A stretch of DNA of 64,000 bases from Actimicrobium sp035984655 (GCF_035984655.1 NZ_JAXCHT010000023.1:1-64000), one strand, 5' to 3'. Positions 8,421-17,704 are shown, numbered from the stretch's first letter. Notes: generated by a model from the letters alone, not told the origin. A program made the numbers and translations.

Positions 8421-9164
8421 TCACTCAGGCTCAACGACCACCTGCACCGCCGCGCTGCAAAAGCGCGAAATGCCGTACTCGATGGCGATCCCGGCGTCGT
8501 CGACATACACGGTCTCGACATACAGGATCGGCGCCGACAACGGTTGCCCGAGTTGCTCGGCCACCTGTCTGGACGGCAGGCGCGCCGTGACGCGGCTCAT
8601 GCGCCGCTGGAACTGCGTGACGCCGCACTGCGCCAGGGCCTGATGCGTGATGCCGGTGTGCGCATACAGTTCGCCCAATCCGGCGAAGCGCGGCAGCGGA
8701 AAATACTGGGTGCAGACGCCGATGACCTTGCCATCGACCACATCCAGGCTGTCCACCCGCAGCACCTCGGACGGCTCCGGCAAATCCAGCAGCAACCGGA
8801 TCTCGCCGGCGGCCGTCAGCGCGGACCAGTGCAAGACCTTGCTGACACCCACCCGGCGCGCATTGGCAACGCTGTGCGCCAACCGGCTGCGCCGGCCAAC
8901 CTGATAATCGATGACATCGTCACGCACGAAGGTGCCACGGCCATGCTGGACATCGACCATGCCGCGTTCGACCAGCGCCTTGACCGCCTGCCGCACCGTG
9001 TGGCGGTTGACGCTGAAGCGCTCGGCCAGCGCCGTTTCGTTGGGCAGCCGATGCGTCAGATGTCCGGCCAGGATGTCGGCGCTGAGCACGTCTTCGATCT
9101 GCCGCCAGACGCTCACGCCGGCACTGCGGACAATCGGTGTGTGATTTTTCACGCTACTGCTCAA
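8421..9164 (-). CDS. phnF: GntR-family regulator of phosphonate use (PhnF-like)
   Basis: 247 residues. The first 75 form the GntR winged helix (ETALAERFSVNRHTVRQAVKAL, then HGRGTFV), followed by a UTRA ligand domain to the C-terminus, the architecture of PhnF/HutC regulators. The start is TTG at 9164, overlapping the phnX stop; a GTG four codons in is an alternative. Last gene of the phosphonate operon, so it probably autoregulates and senses 2-aminoethylphosphonate or a breakdown product. No operator was identified with confidence. Confidence 0.85.
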   Translation of the reverse strand: MSSSVKNHTPIVRSAGVSVWRQIEDVLSADILAGHLTHRLPNETALAERFSVNRHTVRQAVKALVERGMVDVQHGRGTFVRDDVIDYQVGRRSRLAHSVANARRVGVSKVLHWSALTAAGEIRLLLDLPEPSEVLRVDSLDVVDGKVIGVCTQYFPLPRFAGLGELYAHTGITHQALAQCGVTQFQRRMSRVTARLPSRQVAEQLGQPLSAPILYVETVYVDDAGIAIEYGISRFCSAAVQVVVEPE

Positions 9165-10000
9165 GGCTGATCGCCGGCGGCAATGCGTGCTTCAATTGCA
9201 TCAATCGCGGCGGGCAAATCGGCGATCGAGTCGATCACGAAATGCGCGCCGGCGGCGGTCAGTCTGGCGCTGGCGGCGGCCCGGTGCGTCTCAATGTCGG
9301 ACGGCGTCAGTTGCGCCAGTTCGGCCAGCGTCAAGCCGGTCTCATTGCCCGACAGCGACAGCCCGACCGTCCACATCCCTGCGGCCAATCCTTCGCTGAT
9401 GCCCGGCACGGTGTCGTCGATTTTCACGCAGGCGCGGACATCGCCGATGCCCAGTTCGATGACGTTGGCCAATGCCATCCACGGGCCCGGACGACCACCC
9501 GCCTTCAGGTCGTCGGTGGCGACCGCATGATCCACCCGCAGGCCCTGCTGCAACGCGTGCGGCAACAGACGATCCATCACCACGCGCGGATAGCCCGAGC
9601 AGGAGCCGATGCGCATGCCGCGTGCGCGCATCTGCACCATCACCGCCAGTGCGCCGGGAATCAGGTCGGAATACTGCGCGACCCGCTCCACTTGCAACGG
9701 CAGGAACGCGGCATACAACGCATCCACGTCGAGGTCCTGCATCGGCTTGCCAAAGCGTTCCTGCCAGCGTCGCGCCACCTCCGGTTGCTTGCCGAGCGCC
9801 TGAATGTGGTCCCATTTTGCCAGGCCCATTGGCAGGCGCGCTTCCGCCATCGATATCCTGATGCCGAATCCGGCGAAGGCGTCGATCAACACCTGCGTCG
9901 GCGCGAACGAGCCGAAATCGACCAGCGTACCGGCCCAGTCAAAGATGAGGCCCTGGATCGGACCGTGGTACCGACGGGCGGCGGGTGTGGTTGCGCTCAT
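9161..10000 (-). CDS. phnX: Phosphonoacetaldehyde hydrolase
   Basis: 279-residue HAD-superfamily enzyme that cleaves the C-P bond of phosphonoacetaldehyde to acetaldehyde and phosphate. FDWAGTLVDFG near residue 20 holds the nucleophile Asp and general Asp of HAD motif 1; the capping region includes GLAKWDHI, whose Lys matches the Schiff-base lysine of this family; SCSGYPR and the KIDDTVPGI segment are later HAD motifs. Good AGGAG Shine-Dalgarno. Lies between phnW (product is its substrate) and the regulator, which its stop overlaps. Confidence 0.95.
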   Translation of the reverse strand: MSATTPAARRYHGPIQGLIFDWAGTLVDFGSFAPTQVLIDAFAGFGIRISMAEARLPMGLAKWDHIQALGKQPEVARRWQERFGKPMQDLDVDALYAAFLPLQVERVAQYSDLIPGALAVMVQMRARGMRIGSCSGYPRVVMDRLLPHALQQGLRVDHAVATDDLKAGGRPGPWMALANVIELGIGDVRACVKIDDTVPGISEGLAAGMWTVGLSLSGNETGLTLAELAQLTPSDIETHRAAASARLTAAGAHFVIDSIADLPAAIDAIEARIAAGDQP

Positions 10001-10036
10001 TGCTTGCTCCTGTTGCCTGAATTTTTGATTACCGCG

Positions 10037-11137
10037 TCAGCAGTCGATCTGCATCTGCTGCAGCGCGTGCGCGATGGCGTCGAGCGCCATTGTCATTTCA
10101 TTGGGTCCGAGCGCACCGATGCAGCCGATGCGAAAGGTCTCGGCAACCGTCAGCTTGCCGGGATACAGCACCACGCCGCGCGCTTTCGTCAGATCGTAAA
10201 AGCGCTTGAAATCCCAGTTCGGATGGTTCGGCGCATGCACCGTGACGATGATCGGCGCCTGGATCTCGGCCGGCAAGAACACCCGCAGGCCGAGCCCGGC
10301 CAGGCCATCGATCAGCGTCGCGCAGTTGTCGGCATAGCGCGCCAGGCGCGCGGCTTGGCCGCCCTCCGCGTCGAACTGGTCGAGTGCGACATCGAGGGCC
10401 GCCATCACATGGGTGGGCGGTGTATAGCGCCATTGACCGGTCTGCTCCATGTAGCGCCATTGCGCATGCAAATCCAGCGACAGCGAATGGGCCCGGCCCG
10501 CACACTGTGCCACTGCAGCCGTGCGGACAATGGCAAAGCCCATGCCCGGCACGCCTTCCAGACATTTGTTGCCGGAGGCGATGACGGCGTCGAAACGCAG
10601 CTGCGCGGCCGACAGCGGCAAGGCGCCGAACGCGCTCATCGCATCGATGATCAGCGACTTGCCGGCGGCAGCGACCACGTCCGAGATGGCCTGCATCGGA
10701 TTGAGGATGCCGGTGCTGGTCTCGCAATACACCACCGCGACATGGGTGATCGCCGCGTCGCGTTCCAGCGCACTGGCGACCATGACCGGATCAACCGGTG
10801 CGGTTTCGCCGAAGTCGAGCACCGACACCTGCCGCCCCATGACTTCGGTCAGCTGCGCGATGCGCTTGCCGTAGGCGCCATTGACCAGGCACAGCAACTT
10901 GCCGTCGCGCGGCAGCAGCGTGCCGATGGCGGCCTCGACGGCGAAGGTGCCGGAGCCCTGCAATGGCACGCAGGTGTATTCGTCCTGACCGTCGACTATC
11001 GCCAGCAAGCGCGAGCGCACCCGCGCCGTCAGCAGATTGAAGCTGTGGTCCCAGGAACCCCAGTCGTGCAGCATGGCGGTCTTGGTCGCCAGGCTGGTGG
11101 TCAGCGGCCCGGGGGTAAGCAGTAGCGGATCGCGCAT
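10037..11137 (-). CDS. phnW: 2-aminoethylphosphonate-pyruvate transaminase
   Basis: 366-residue class V PLP aminotransferase converting 2-aminoethylphosphonate plus pyruvate to phosphonoacetaldehyde plus alanine. It starts MRDPLLLTPGPLTTS, the typical N-terminus, with DAMSAFGALPL (PLP-contacting Asp) and ASGNKCLEGVPG (Schiff-base Lys). Length is normal for the family. AAGGAT ribosome-binding site. It is followed by phnX after 36 bp and preceded by the permease gene, so transport and the first two degradation steps are co-transcribed. Confidence 0.96.
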   Translation of the reverse strand: MRDPLLLTPGPLTTSLATKTAMLHDWGSWDHSFNLLTARVRSRLLAIVDGQDEYTCVPLQGSGTFAVEAAIGTLLPRDGKLLCLVNGAYGKRIAQLTEVMGRQVSVLDFGETAPVDPVMVASALERDAAITHVAVVYCETSTGILNPMQAISDVVAAAGKSLIIDAMSAFGALPLSAAQLRFDAVIASGNKCLEGVPGMGFAIVRTAAVAQCAGRAHSLSLDLHAQWRYMEQTGQWRYTPPTHVMAALDVALDQFDAEGGQAARLARYADNCATLIDGLAGLGLRVFLPAEIQAPIIVTVHAPNHPNWDFKRFYDLTKARGVVLYPGKLTVAETFRIGCIGALGPNEMTMALDAIAHALQQMQIDC

Positions 11138-11176
11138 TGGTTATCCTTTGAAAATATGATTGAAAAAATAGCGCGC

Positions 11177-12877
11177 TCAGCGCCGCCAGGCTTGCGCCCG
11201 ATGGTTCAGCCACCAGCCAACGCCGTGCATCAGCAAGGTCGCCAGCAAGGCGCTGGCGACGATCAGCGTGGCCATTGCAGCGGCGGCGGCGGTGTCGCCG
11301 GCGTCGTCCATGTTCAGCACCGCGACGGCGGCCAGCACGGTATCGGGGTTGTACAAGAAAATCACGCAACTGACGGTGGTCATGCTGGAGACGAACAGAT
11401 AGCGCGCCACATCCAGCAGCGCCGGCAGATTCATCGGCACGGTCACGCGCCAGAAGGTTTGCCACCACGGCCGCTGCAGGCTGCGTGCCACTGCTTCGAT
11501 TTCGCTGTCGATCTGGCGCAAGGCGGTGGTCAGCGTGAGCCACGCCGTGGTGGTGAAATGCGCGACGGTGGCGAGCACCATCAGGCTCATGCTGCCGTAG
11601 AGCAGATGCAGCGGATTGCTTGGGGCGTTAAAGCACAGCACATACCCAAGTCCCAGCACCAGTCCCGGCACCGCCATCGGCAGCAAGGCAAGACTGCGAA
11701 TGATCGCGGCGATGCTGCGCGGGATCGCGATCTTTTCAACCAGATAGGCCGCCATGAAAATGAAGCCGGTACCAAACACTGTCACCAGCATCGCCATGCG
11801 CGCGCTGTTGCGAAACGCTTGCCAGCCGCCGCCGTCAAGCTGGTCCAAATCGAAATGGGCCAACGTGAAACTCAGGTTGTATGGCCACATCTTGATGAAG
11901 GCGGCGACACAGCCAACCCCGAGCAAGGCCAGCAGAAACAGCGTGACGCCGGCGCACAGCAACCACAGCAGCAGGTCGCGCAGGCGGTTGCGGCCCGGCT
12001 GGTAGACCACCGAGCGCCCGCTCATCTGTCCGGCCGGACGGCGCGACAGACGTCGCTCCACCAGAAAGCTCAGCACAGCCGGCAACAGCAACAGCACGCC
12101 GATGATCGCGCCCTTGCTGAAATTCTGTTGGCCGATGACCTGCTTGTAGGCTTCCAGCGCCAACACGTTGAGCTGGCCGCCGATCACTTTCGGCACGCCG
12201 AAGTCGGTCACCACCAGCGTGAACACCACCATCGCCGCCGACACCACGCCGTAGCGGGCATGCGGCAGCGTCACGGTCAGGAAACGGCGCAGCTTGCTGG
12301 CGCCGAGTGTTTCGGCGGCTTCGTACAGGCGCGCGTCGGCCACGCCGAGGGCAGCGATCAGGATCAGCAGCGCATGCGGAAAGGTATAGAACACTTCGCC
12401 CAATACAATCCCGAGCGAACCGTAGATCGAGCCGCCGCCCAGCCAGCTTTTCAGCAAGCCCTGGTTGCCGAACAAATACACCAGCGAAATGGCTGGCATC
12501 AGCGATGGCGCCAGCATCGGCGAGAGCGCGATCAACTGGAACAGGCGGCGTCCATACAGGCGTGTGCGTGTCAGTGCGAAGGCAAACGCCAGCGCCAGCG
12601 GCAGCACCAGCGCCACGGTAGCCAGCGCCAGCGCGATGCTGTTGCCGGCGGCACTACGCAGGCGCGGCTCGGACAGGATTGCCAGCCAGTTCGTCAGGCC
12701 GATCCAGCTGCCGTCGCGTCCCTGCGTGGTGGTGGCAAACATGCTCAGCAGCGGCCACGCCAGAAACAGCAGCATCAGCAGCCCGATGGCGACGGCCAGC
12801 CAGACCGCGAGCAGTTCATCGCCGCTGCGAAAAGCGACGCGACGCTGGCCGGGCAGCAACGATGAAAACATCGTCAT
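11177..12877 (-). CDS. 2-aminoethylphosphonate ABC permease, two fused halves (PhnU2-type)
   Basis: 566-residue inner-membrane protein made of two binding-protein-dependent permease domains in tandem, each with about six membrane helices and its own EAA-type loop (about residues 175-210: EAAETLGASKLRRFLTVTLP; about 465-500: EAVARSLQRPWWQTFWRVTVP). It thus supplies both transmembrane halves of the importer. The family is the iron/phosphonate FbpB-like group found in phnW/phnX operons. Its ATG overlaps the stop of the ATPase gene (ATGA), indicating coupled translation. Confidence 0.9.
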   Translation of the reverse strand: MTMFSSLLPGQRRVAFRSGDELLAVWLAVAIGLLMLLFLAWPLLSMFATTTQGRDGSWIGLTNWLAILSEPRLRSAAGNSIALALATVALVLPLALAFAFALTRTRLYGRRLFQLIALSPMLAPSLMPAISLVYLFGNQGLLKSWLGGGSIYGSLGIVLGEVFYTFPHALLILIAALGVADARLYEAAETLGASKLRRFLTVTLPHARYGVVSAAMVVFTLVVTDFGVPKVIGGQLNVLALEAYKQVIGQQNFSKGAIIGVLLLLPAVLSFLVERRLSRRPAGQMSGRSVVYQPGRNRLRDLLLWLLCAGVTLFLLALLGVGCVAAFIKMWPYNLSFTLAHFDLDQLDGGGWQAFRNSARMAMLVTVFGTGFIFMAAYLVEKIAIPRSIAAIIRSLALLPMAVPGLVLGLGYVLCFNAPSNPLHLLYGSMSLMVLATVAHFTTTAWLTLTTALRQIDSEIEAVARSLQRPWWQTFWRVTVPMNLPALLDVARYLFVSSMTTVSCVIFLYNPDTVLAAVAVLNMDDAGDTAAAAAMATLIVASALLATLLMHGVGWWLNHRAQAWRR

Positions 12878-13953
12878 GCGGCGGGCGTCGCAAACAGCCG
12901 CGTGTTGTGCGGCGACAGCGTCAGCGGCACGCGCCGGCCCGGTTCCAGGGTCGCATAGGCGGCCTCGTTGGGGCCGACATCGGCGAATATCGAGACCGCA
13001 CGATCAGCACACAGCGACAGCGTGGCGCGCCGCAGTCCGCCATGAAAATCGACCCGATCCACCACTGCCATCAAGGCCGCCGAAGCGCCATCCCAGCGTG
13101 TTTCCACGCGCACGTCCTCCGGACGGCAGAACAGCGTGGCGCTCTCGGCGCCATGCGGCATCGGCAGGCGCAGCGACAACCCGGCCAGCATCGCGCAGCT
13201 GTCGGCGCCACGCGCCACCGCCAGCCAGTTGGCGCGGCCGACAAAGTCCGCCACGAAGCGCGAGGCCGGATCGCGGTAAATCTGCTCGGCGCTGCCAATC
13301 TGCTCGATGCGGCCATCGCTCATGACAACGACGGTATCGGCGATGGTCAGCGCTTCGTCCTGGTCGTGCGTGACCATGATGGTGGTGATGCCGAGCTTGC
13401 GTTGCAGGTTGCGCAGCTCCTGCTGCAGCCGCTCGCGGACCTTGGCATCGAGCGCCGACAAGGGCTCATCCAGCAGCAGCAGGCTGGGCGACGTTGCCAG
13501 TGCACGCGCCAGCGCAACCCGTTGCTGCTGGCCGCCGGACAACTGCGACGGGTAGCGCTGCTCGGTGCCGGCCAGTCCGACCAGATCGAGCAGCTCATCG
13601 ACGCGGCGCTGCTTGTCGGCACGCTCCAGCCGCAGCGCGTAGCCGATGTTGGCAGCGACGGTCAGGTTCGGAAACAGCGCGTACGACTGGAACACGATGC
13701 CGTAATTGCGCAGCGCCGGTGGCAACCGGCCGATCTCGCGCGCGCCCATGGTGACGCCACCGCTGTCCTGCACTTCGAGCCCGGCGATGATGCGCAACAA
13801 CGTCGTCTTGCCGCAGCCGGAAGGTCCGAGCAGGCAGACAAATTCGCCCTTGCGCACGGTCAGGTTGATCGCATCGAGCGCACGGAACGCGCCGAAGCTC
13901 TTGCTCACGCCGTGAATGGTCAGCCACTGGCTGTCGATCGGGTCGTCGCTCAT
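12874..13953 (-). CDS. phnT: 2-aminoethylphosphonate ABC transporter ATPase
   Basis: 359 residues. Walker A GPSGCGKTT near residue 40, signature LSGGQQQRVALARAL, Walker B LLLLDEPLSALD, switch His in VTHDQDEAL, and a C-terminal TOBE-like domain after residue 240 as in PotA/FbpC importers. It energises the fused permease downstream. Four-base ATGA overlaps at both ends join it to the HD gene before and the permease after. Confidence 0.92.
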   Translation of the reverse strand: MSDDPIDSQWLTIHGVSKSFGAFRALDAINLTVRKGEFVCLLGPSGCGKTTLLRIIAGLEVQDSGGVTMGAREIGRLPPALRNYGIVFQSYALFPNLTVAANIGYALRLERADKQRRVDELLDLVGLAGTEQRYPSQLSGGQQQRVALARALATSPSLLLLDEPLSALDAKVRERLQQELRNLQRKLGITTIMVTHDQDEALTIADTVVVMSDGRIEQIGSAEQIYRDPASRFVADFVGRANWLAVARGADSCAMLAGLSLRLPMPHGAESATLFCRPEDVRVETRWDGASAALMAVVDRVDFHGGLRRATLSLCADRAVSIFADVGPNEAAYATLEPGRRVPLTLSPHNTRLFATPAA

Positions 13954-14495
13954 GTTGCGAGTGCCTGCAGGCGCGCAAGGTAATGGTCCAGCGACGGCAC
14001 ACGCAGGCCGACCACCTTGGCGGCGTCGTCGCAGCGGCGCAAGGCGATCGCGGCTGCCGCATGCGGCGCGCGCATGAATTGTTCGGCGGCGGCGTCGTCC
14101 ATCACGCCGCCCTGCAAGGCCAGGCTCAGTTGCGACGCCTCCGACAGCGCCAGCCGATAGCCGGGTTCACGCTGGCACAGGTAGCGCTTGGCGTCGACGT
14201 GCAGGCGGATCGGTTCGATCACCGCAGCCGGCATCAGCCCGCGCAGGAACGGCACGATCTTGAATTGGTGCAGGTCGTCCTGGCCGGCGGCCAGGTCGTC
14301 ATCCTGCTGTTCGAACAGCATGTGTCCCAGATCATGCAGCAGGCAAGCGATCACCAGCGCATCGTCATGCCCGGCCTGTTCGGCCAGAAAGGCGGATTGC
14401 AGCGCATGCTCGGACTGCGTGATGGCTTCGCCGCCGTACAGGTGCGCGCCGGCGTGCTCAAACAACTGGCAGATGGCAGGGATGGTTAGCGGCAT
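13950..14495 (-). CDS. PhnZ-like HD-domain protein of phosphonate operon
   Basis: 181 residues from the ATG (MPLTIPAICQLFEH); an in-frame GTG 11 codons earlier is weaker. HD-domain ligands are visible: His in SEHALQ, HD in CLLHDLGH, His in RLHVDAKRYL and a later Asp in the RRCDDAAKV segment. The tracts YGGEAITQSEHALQ, VDAKRYL and LSEASQLSLALQGGVM resemble PhnZ, the mixed-valence di-iron oxygenase that splits 1-hydroxy-2-aminoethylphosphonate into glycine and phosphate. Other HD proteins of phosphonate operons share this shape. No PhnY hydroxylase gene adjoins. Role here is inferred: a second C-P cleavage route or repair of a side product. Confidence 0.8.
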   Translation of the reverse strand: MPLTIPAICQLFEHAGAHLYGGEAITQSEHALQSAFLAEQAGHDDALVIACLLHDLGHMLFEQQDDDLAAGQDDLHQFKIVPFLRGLMPAAVIEPIRLHVDAKRYLCQREPGYRLALSEASQLSLALQGGVMDDAAAEQFMRAPHAAAAIALRRCDDAAKVVGLRVPSLDHYLARLQALAT

Positions 14496-14564
14496 GGTCG
14501 CAGAAAGTTGAGAGGAAAAGCGGGGCACCCGGCACGCGGGCCGGGTGCGTGGTGATGCTGCGAA

Positions 14565-15584
14565 TTACTTCGGCTCGGATTTGCCGTCGTAGCGCCTGGT
14601 CCACTCGGCCAGAATGCGATCGCGGTTGCCGGCCGACCATTTCAGATCCTGCTTGATCAGCAACTGCTCGTAGTTGGCGGGAATCAGCGCATTCGCCTTG
14701 GCGACGCCGGGATAGGCAACCACCGCAAAATTATTGGCGAACTGTTCGTTGGCGGACTTCGACGCCGACCAGTCGGCCAGCTTGCGCGCCGCCTCGAGAT
14801 TTTTGGTGCCCTTCATGATGGCGGTGGCTTCGACATCCCAGCCCAGGCCCTCTTTCGGGAAGATCAGATCGATCGGTGCACCACCCTCCTTGAGCTTGGC
14901 GCCACGGTATTCGAAGGCGATGCCGATCGGGAATTCACCGGCGGCAGCCTGCTTGCATGGCTTCGAACCGGAGTGGGTGTATTGGGCGATGTTGTTGTGC
15001 AGCTGGTCCATGTAGGTCCAGCCATCCTTTTCGCCGAACTGGGTCAGCCAGCCGCTGACGTCAAAGTAACCGGTGCCGCTGGAGGCAGGGTTGGGCATGA
15101 CGATCTTGCCCTTGTACTCCGGCTTCAACAGATCTTTCCAGCTTTCCGGTTTCTTCAGGCCGAGCTTGGCGGCTTCGACCGTATTGAAGCAAATCGTCGC
15201 GGCCCAGACATCCATGCCGACCCAGCTTGGCGGGTTGGTGTCGTCGACATAACGCTTGTTGAGTTTCTCGACGCCTTTGGGTGCATACGACTGCAGCATG
15301 CCTTCCTTCTCCAGCACCAGCAGCGAGGTGGCGGCAACGCCCATCACGACATCGGCTTGCGGTGCGGCTTTTTCGGCCAGCAATTTGGCCGTGATGATGC
15401 CGGTCGAATCACGCACCCAACGGATCTTGACGTCGGGGTATTCGCTTTCAAACTTCTGTTGATAGGCTTTGAGCTGATCGGCTTCCAGCGCTGTATAGAC
15501 GGTCAGTGTGCTCTCGGCCGATGCCAGCGAACTGGCCAGACACAGCATGGCGGGCAAGGTTTTCAACAAGGTCTGGATCTGCAT
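14565..15584 (-). CDS. phnS: 2-aminoethylphosphonate-binding periplasmic protein
   Basis: 339 residues starting MQIQTLLKTLPAM; chosen because AGGAG lies just upstream and a signal peptide (cleaved near ASA-ES, residue 23-24) follows at once. The mature protein is a type 2 periplasmic binding fold of the FbpA/thiamine-binding class (LTVYTALEADQLKAYQQKFE at its N-terminus). First gene of the phn operon, so expressed at the highest level, as usual for binding proteins. Confidence 0.9.
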   Translation of the reverse strand: MQIQTLLKTLPAMLCLASSLASAESTLTVYTALEADQLKAYQQKFESEYPDVKIRWVRDSTGIITAKLLAEKAAPQADVVMGVAATSLLVLEKEGMLQSYAPKGVEKLNKRYVDDTNPPSWVGMDVWAATICFNTVEAAKLGLKKPESWKDLLKPEYKGKIVMPNPASSGTGYFDVSGWLTQFGEKDGWTYMDQLHNNIAQYTHSGSKPCKQAAAGEFPIGIAFEYRGAKLKEGGAPIDLIFPKEGLGWDVEATAIMKGTKNLEAARKLADWSASKSANEQFANNFAVVAYPGVAKANALIPANYEQLLIKQDLKWSAGNRDRILAEWTRRYDGKSEPK

Positions 15585-15718
15585 CGGTTTCTCCTGTGGG
15601 TGGACAGATGTCGTGGCGACACCGGCAGGCCGAAGCTTATCGATTGAATATGACCTCATCGTGACGTCTATATGACTTCGTCCACCCTTGCCGCACCCAT
15701 GCAGACGAGGCGGAGCGA

Positions 15719-16015
15719 TCAGTTGAGATCGTGCGCGGCATCAAAACGATGGTGCATTGCCGCCTGAATCGTTTCTGCCTTGACCTCTGCGCGCGTGCGG
15801 ACAGGGGCATCGTCGCGCAGTGACGGCCAGGTGGTTTCGATCCGGTCCGGCAATTCACCGCGCGCACGTGCGCTGAGCACATCGCTCTTTACTTCGGTAC
15901 GCAACTTGCGCGCGGCTTCCTGCTGTTCGGCGGCAAACGGATTGACTTCGCCGGCAACGGCAGCGCCACTTACGGCGGCGAAAGCTGCGACGATCAGGAT
16001 GCGATGGATGTTCAT
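15719..16015 (-). CDS. Small exported protein, DUF4148-like
   Basis: 98 residues with a signal peptide (first 22, ending AAVAG). The mature part is hydrophilic and Arg/Glu-rich with TRAEVKAETIQAA-like repeats (VRTRAEVKAE, KLRTEVKSD), the pattern of DUF4148 proteins that are numerous in Burkholderiales. No catalytic motif. Monocistronic; function unknown. Confidence 0.7.
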   Translation of the reverse strand: MNIHRILIVAAFAAVSGAAVAGEVNPFAAEQQEAARKLRTEVKSDVLSARARGELPDRIETTWPSLRDDAPVRTRAEVKAETIQAAMHHRFDAAHDLN

Positions 16016-16289
16016 GATGGACTTTCAATAAGGTGGTGGATCGGGGGATGCGCGTGCATGTCGACGGCTGAATTCCATGCCCATGACGCAGCGGATTGCC
16101 TCTGTCTGTCGTGCGCGCCGGACGATACTTACAGCGCCGCGCCCGAGGTTTGCCGATACAGCCGCGCCGCGCACATGCATTCCTCAAAAGCATAAGGCTT
16201 ATGCGATCCAGACCTCTACTTGATCGGGCGGTGGGAGCGCACCATGCAGTTGTCGCACAGATTCACCATCGCAACCACAGGAGCCAGAC

Positions 16290-16958
16290 ATGTCACTGCA
16301 AGCAAAACTCGACGCCTTCAAGACCGACTTCAAGGCGGGCAAAGCGCCCTTTTTCGCACCCGCCGAAATCCACCCCGTGATGGCACGCGCCACCGCCGAA
16401 TTGATCGCTTCCGGCCAGGCCGGGCGCGCACTCAAAGTCGGGGACAAGGCCCCGGCATTCACGCTCACCGATCCGGATGGGCAGACGGTGTCCTCGGCAG
16501 CCTTGCTCGCCAAGGGACCATTGGTGCTGAGTTTTTATCGCGGTGTCTGGTGCCTTTACTGCAATATGGAATTGCAGGCGCTGCAGGCGGCACTGCCGGA
16601 ATTCAATGCCCTCGGCGCCAACCTGATCGCGATCTCGCCGCAACTGGCCGCCAACAGTCGCAAGGCACAACGCAACAACGCGTTGACCTTCCCGATCCTG
16701 ACCGATGCCAACAACGCCGTTGCGGCCGCGTTCGGATTGCGCTTTGCGCTACCCGATTACCTTGTGGATCTGTACAAGATGCTCAAGAACGACCTGCCGG
16801 CCTTCAACGGCGACGACAGCTGGACCTTGCCAATGCCGGCGCGCTACGTGATCGGGCAGGATGGGACCATCCTGTATGCGGAAGTCAATCCTGACTATAC
16901 GCAGCGTCCGGAGCCCGACAGCATGCTGCCGGTGCTGCAGCAACAACAGGCAGCCTGA
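16290..16958 (+). CDS. Peroxiredoxin-like thiol protein (AhpC/TSA family)
   Basis: 222 residues with a CAGGAG ribosome-binding site. A 50-residue helical N-terminal extension precedes a thioredoxin fold beginning at VGDKAPAFTLTD. The active-site loop FYRGVWCLYCNMEL gives a Cys-x-x-Cys (about 93 and 96), the peroxiredoxin-like pattern rather than the TxxC of typical AhpC. Likely reduces peroxides with thiol electrons in the cytosol. Stands alone, convergent to the nitroreductase with a shared hairpin between. Confidence 0.87.
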   Translation: MSLQAKLDAFKTDFKAGKAPFFAPAEIHPVMARATAELIASGQAGRALKVGDKAPAFTLTDPDGQTVSSAALLAKGPLVLSFYRGVWCLYCNMELQALQAALPEFNALGANLIAISPQLAANSRKAQRNNALTFPILTDANNAVAAAFGLRFALPDYLVDLYKMLKNDLPAFNGDDSWTLPMPARYVIGQDGTILYAEVNPDYTQRPEPDSMLPVLQQQQAA

Positions 16959-16983
16959 CTGCGCCAGTCGGTGACGCATTAAC

Positions 16984-17007
16984 ATGGCCGGCAGATTCGC
17001 CGGCCAT
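16984..17007. terminator. Stem-loop between convergent genes
   Basis: Perfect 9-bp stem (16984-16992 ATGGCCGGC against 16999-17007) with loop AGATTC, 26 bp after the peroxiredoxin stop and just before the nitroreductase stop on the other strand. No long T run follows, so termination strength is uncertain; position suggests a bidirectional terminator. Confidence 0.6.
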
Positions 17008-17021
17008 TGTCACGTCGGCCG

Positions 17022-17657
17022 TCAAGCGACTTCGGTAACGAAATCTGCACGCGCGCGGCGCACTTTCTTCAGATTGACCAGCCAGTCACCGGCGGCTTCC
17101 CGATAGCCAACCGCCAGGATCACCACGCTGCGCAGGTGCCGTTCCGGCAAGCCAAGAATCTGGTCCAGTGCAGCCGCATCGAAACCTTCCATTGGCGTGG
17201 TGTCGACAGCCTCGAAGGCTGCCGCGATCAGTGCTGCACCCAGACCGATGTAGGCCTGCTTTGTCGCACTCTGGAACCTGACTTCCGTGCTGCTTGCCGC
17301 CATCATGCCGAGCAACATGGTGCGATAGTTTTCCCAGTCCGGATTGGGGCCGCGCTCGGCGTTGGTGAGATCGAACATCATGTTGATGCGGTCTGCGGTG
17401 ATGTCGTCCCATGCTGCGAATACCACCAGATGCGAACAGTCGGTAATTTGCGACTGGTTGTAGCCGATCGCACGGATCTGCGCGCGCACCGCTGGATTCG
17501 TCACGACAATCAGCTCGAACGGCTGCAGTCCGCTCGACGTCGGCGCCAGCCGCACCGCTTCCAGAATGCGTTCCAGCTTGTCGGCAGGGACAGTTTTCGA
17601 GGCGTCAAATTTTTTGGTGGCGTAGCGCCAGTTCAGCTTGTCAATTACGGTGGTCAT
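17022..17657 (-). CDS. NfsB-like nitroreductase
   Basis: 211 residues from the ATG after CGGAG; 22 further in-frame codons upstream run through the promoter and are not counted. The FMN-binding family signatures are the basic N-terminal RYATKKFDAS, APTSSGLQPFE (FMN contact), and the C-terminal AVGYREAAGDW. It probably reduces quinones or nitroaromatics with NAD(P)H in the cytosol. Divergent from a MerR gene, with a MerR-type promoter pointing at it, so expression is likely induced by an electrophile or redox agent. Confidence 0.9.
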   Translation of the reverse strand: MTTVIDKLNWRYATKKFDASKTVPADKLERILEAVRLAPTSSGLQPFELIVVTNPAVRAQIRAIGYNQSQITDCSHLVVFAAWDDITADRINMMFDLTNAERGPNPDWENYRTMLLGMMAASSTEVRFQSATKQAYIGLGAALIAAAFEAVDTTPMEGFDAAALDQILGLPERHLRSVVILAVGYREAAGDWLVNLKKVRRARADFVTEVA

Positions 17658-17704
17658 GTGCGTGCTCCGGGTTGATGTTTCCACAATGGATACACCTTGG
17701 GCGC

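Noticed and set aside
8231..8521. N-terminal 97-codon extension of the effector frame
   Set aside because: It overlaps the regulator gene, has Cys/Arg-rich shadow composition, and includes the hrp box, so it cannot be translated from that promoter.
9137..11125. 662-codon plus-strand frame over phnX and phnW
   Set aside because: Antisense to two well supported enzymes; His/Arg/Gln-rich shadow composition.
11156..12865. 569-codon plus-strand frame over the permease
   Set aside because: Antisense to a membrane protein, giving a His/Gln-rich artefact.
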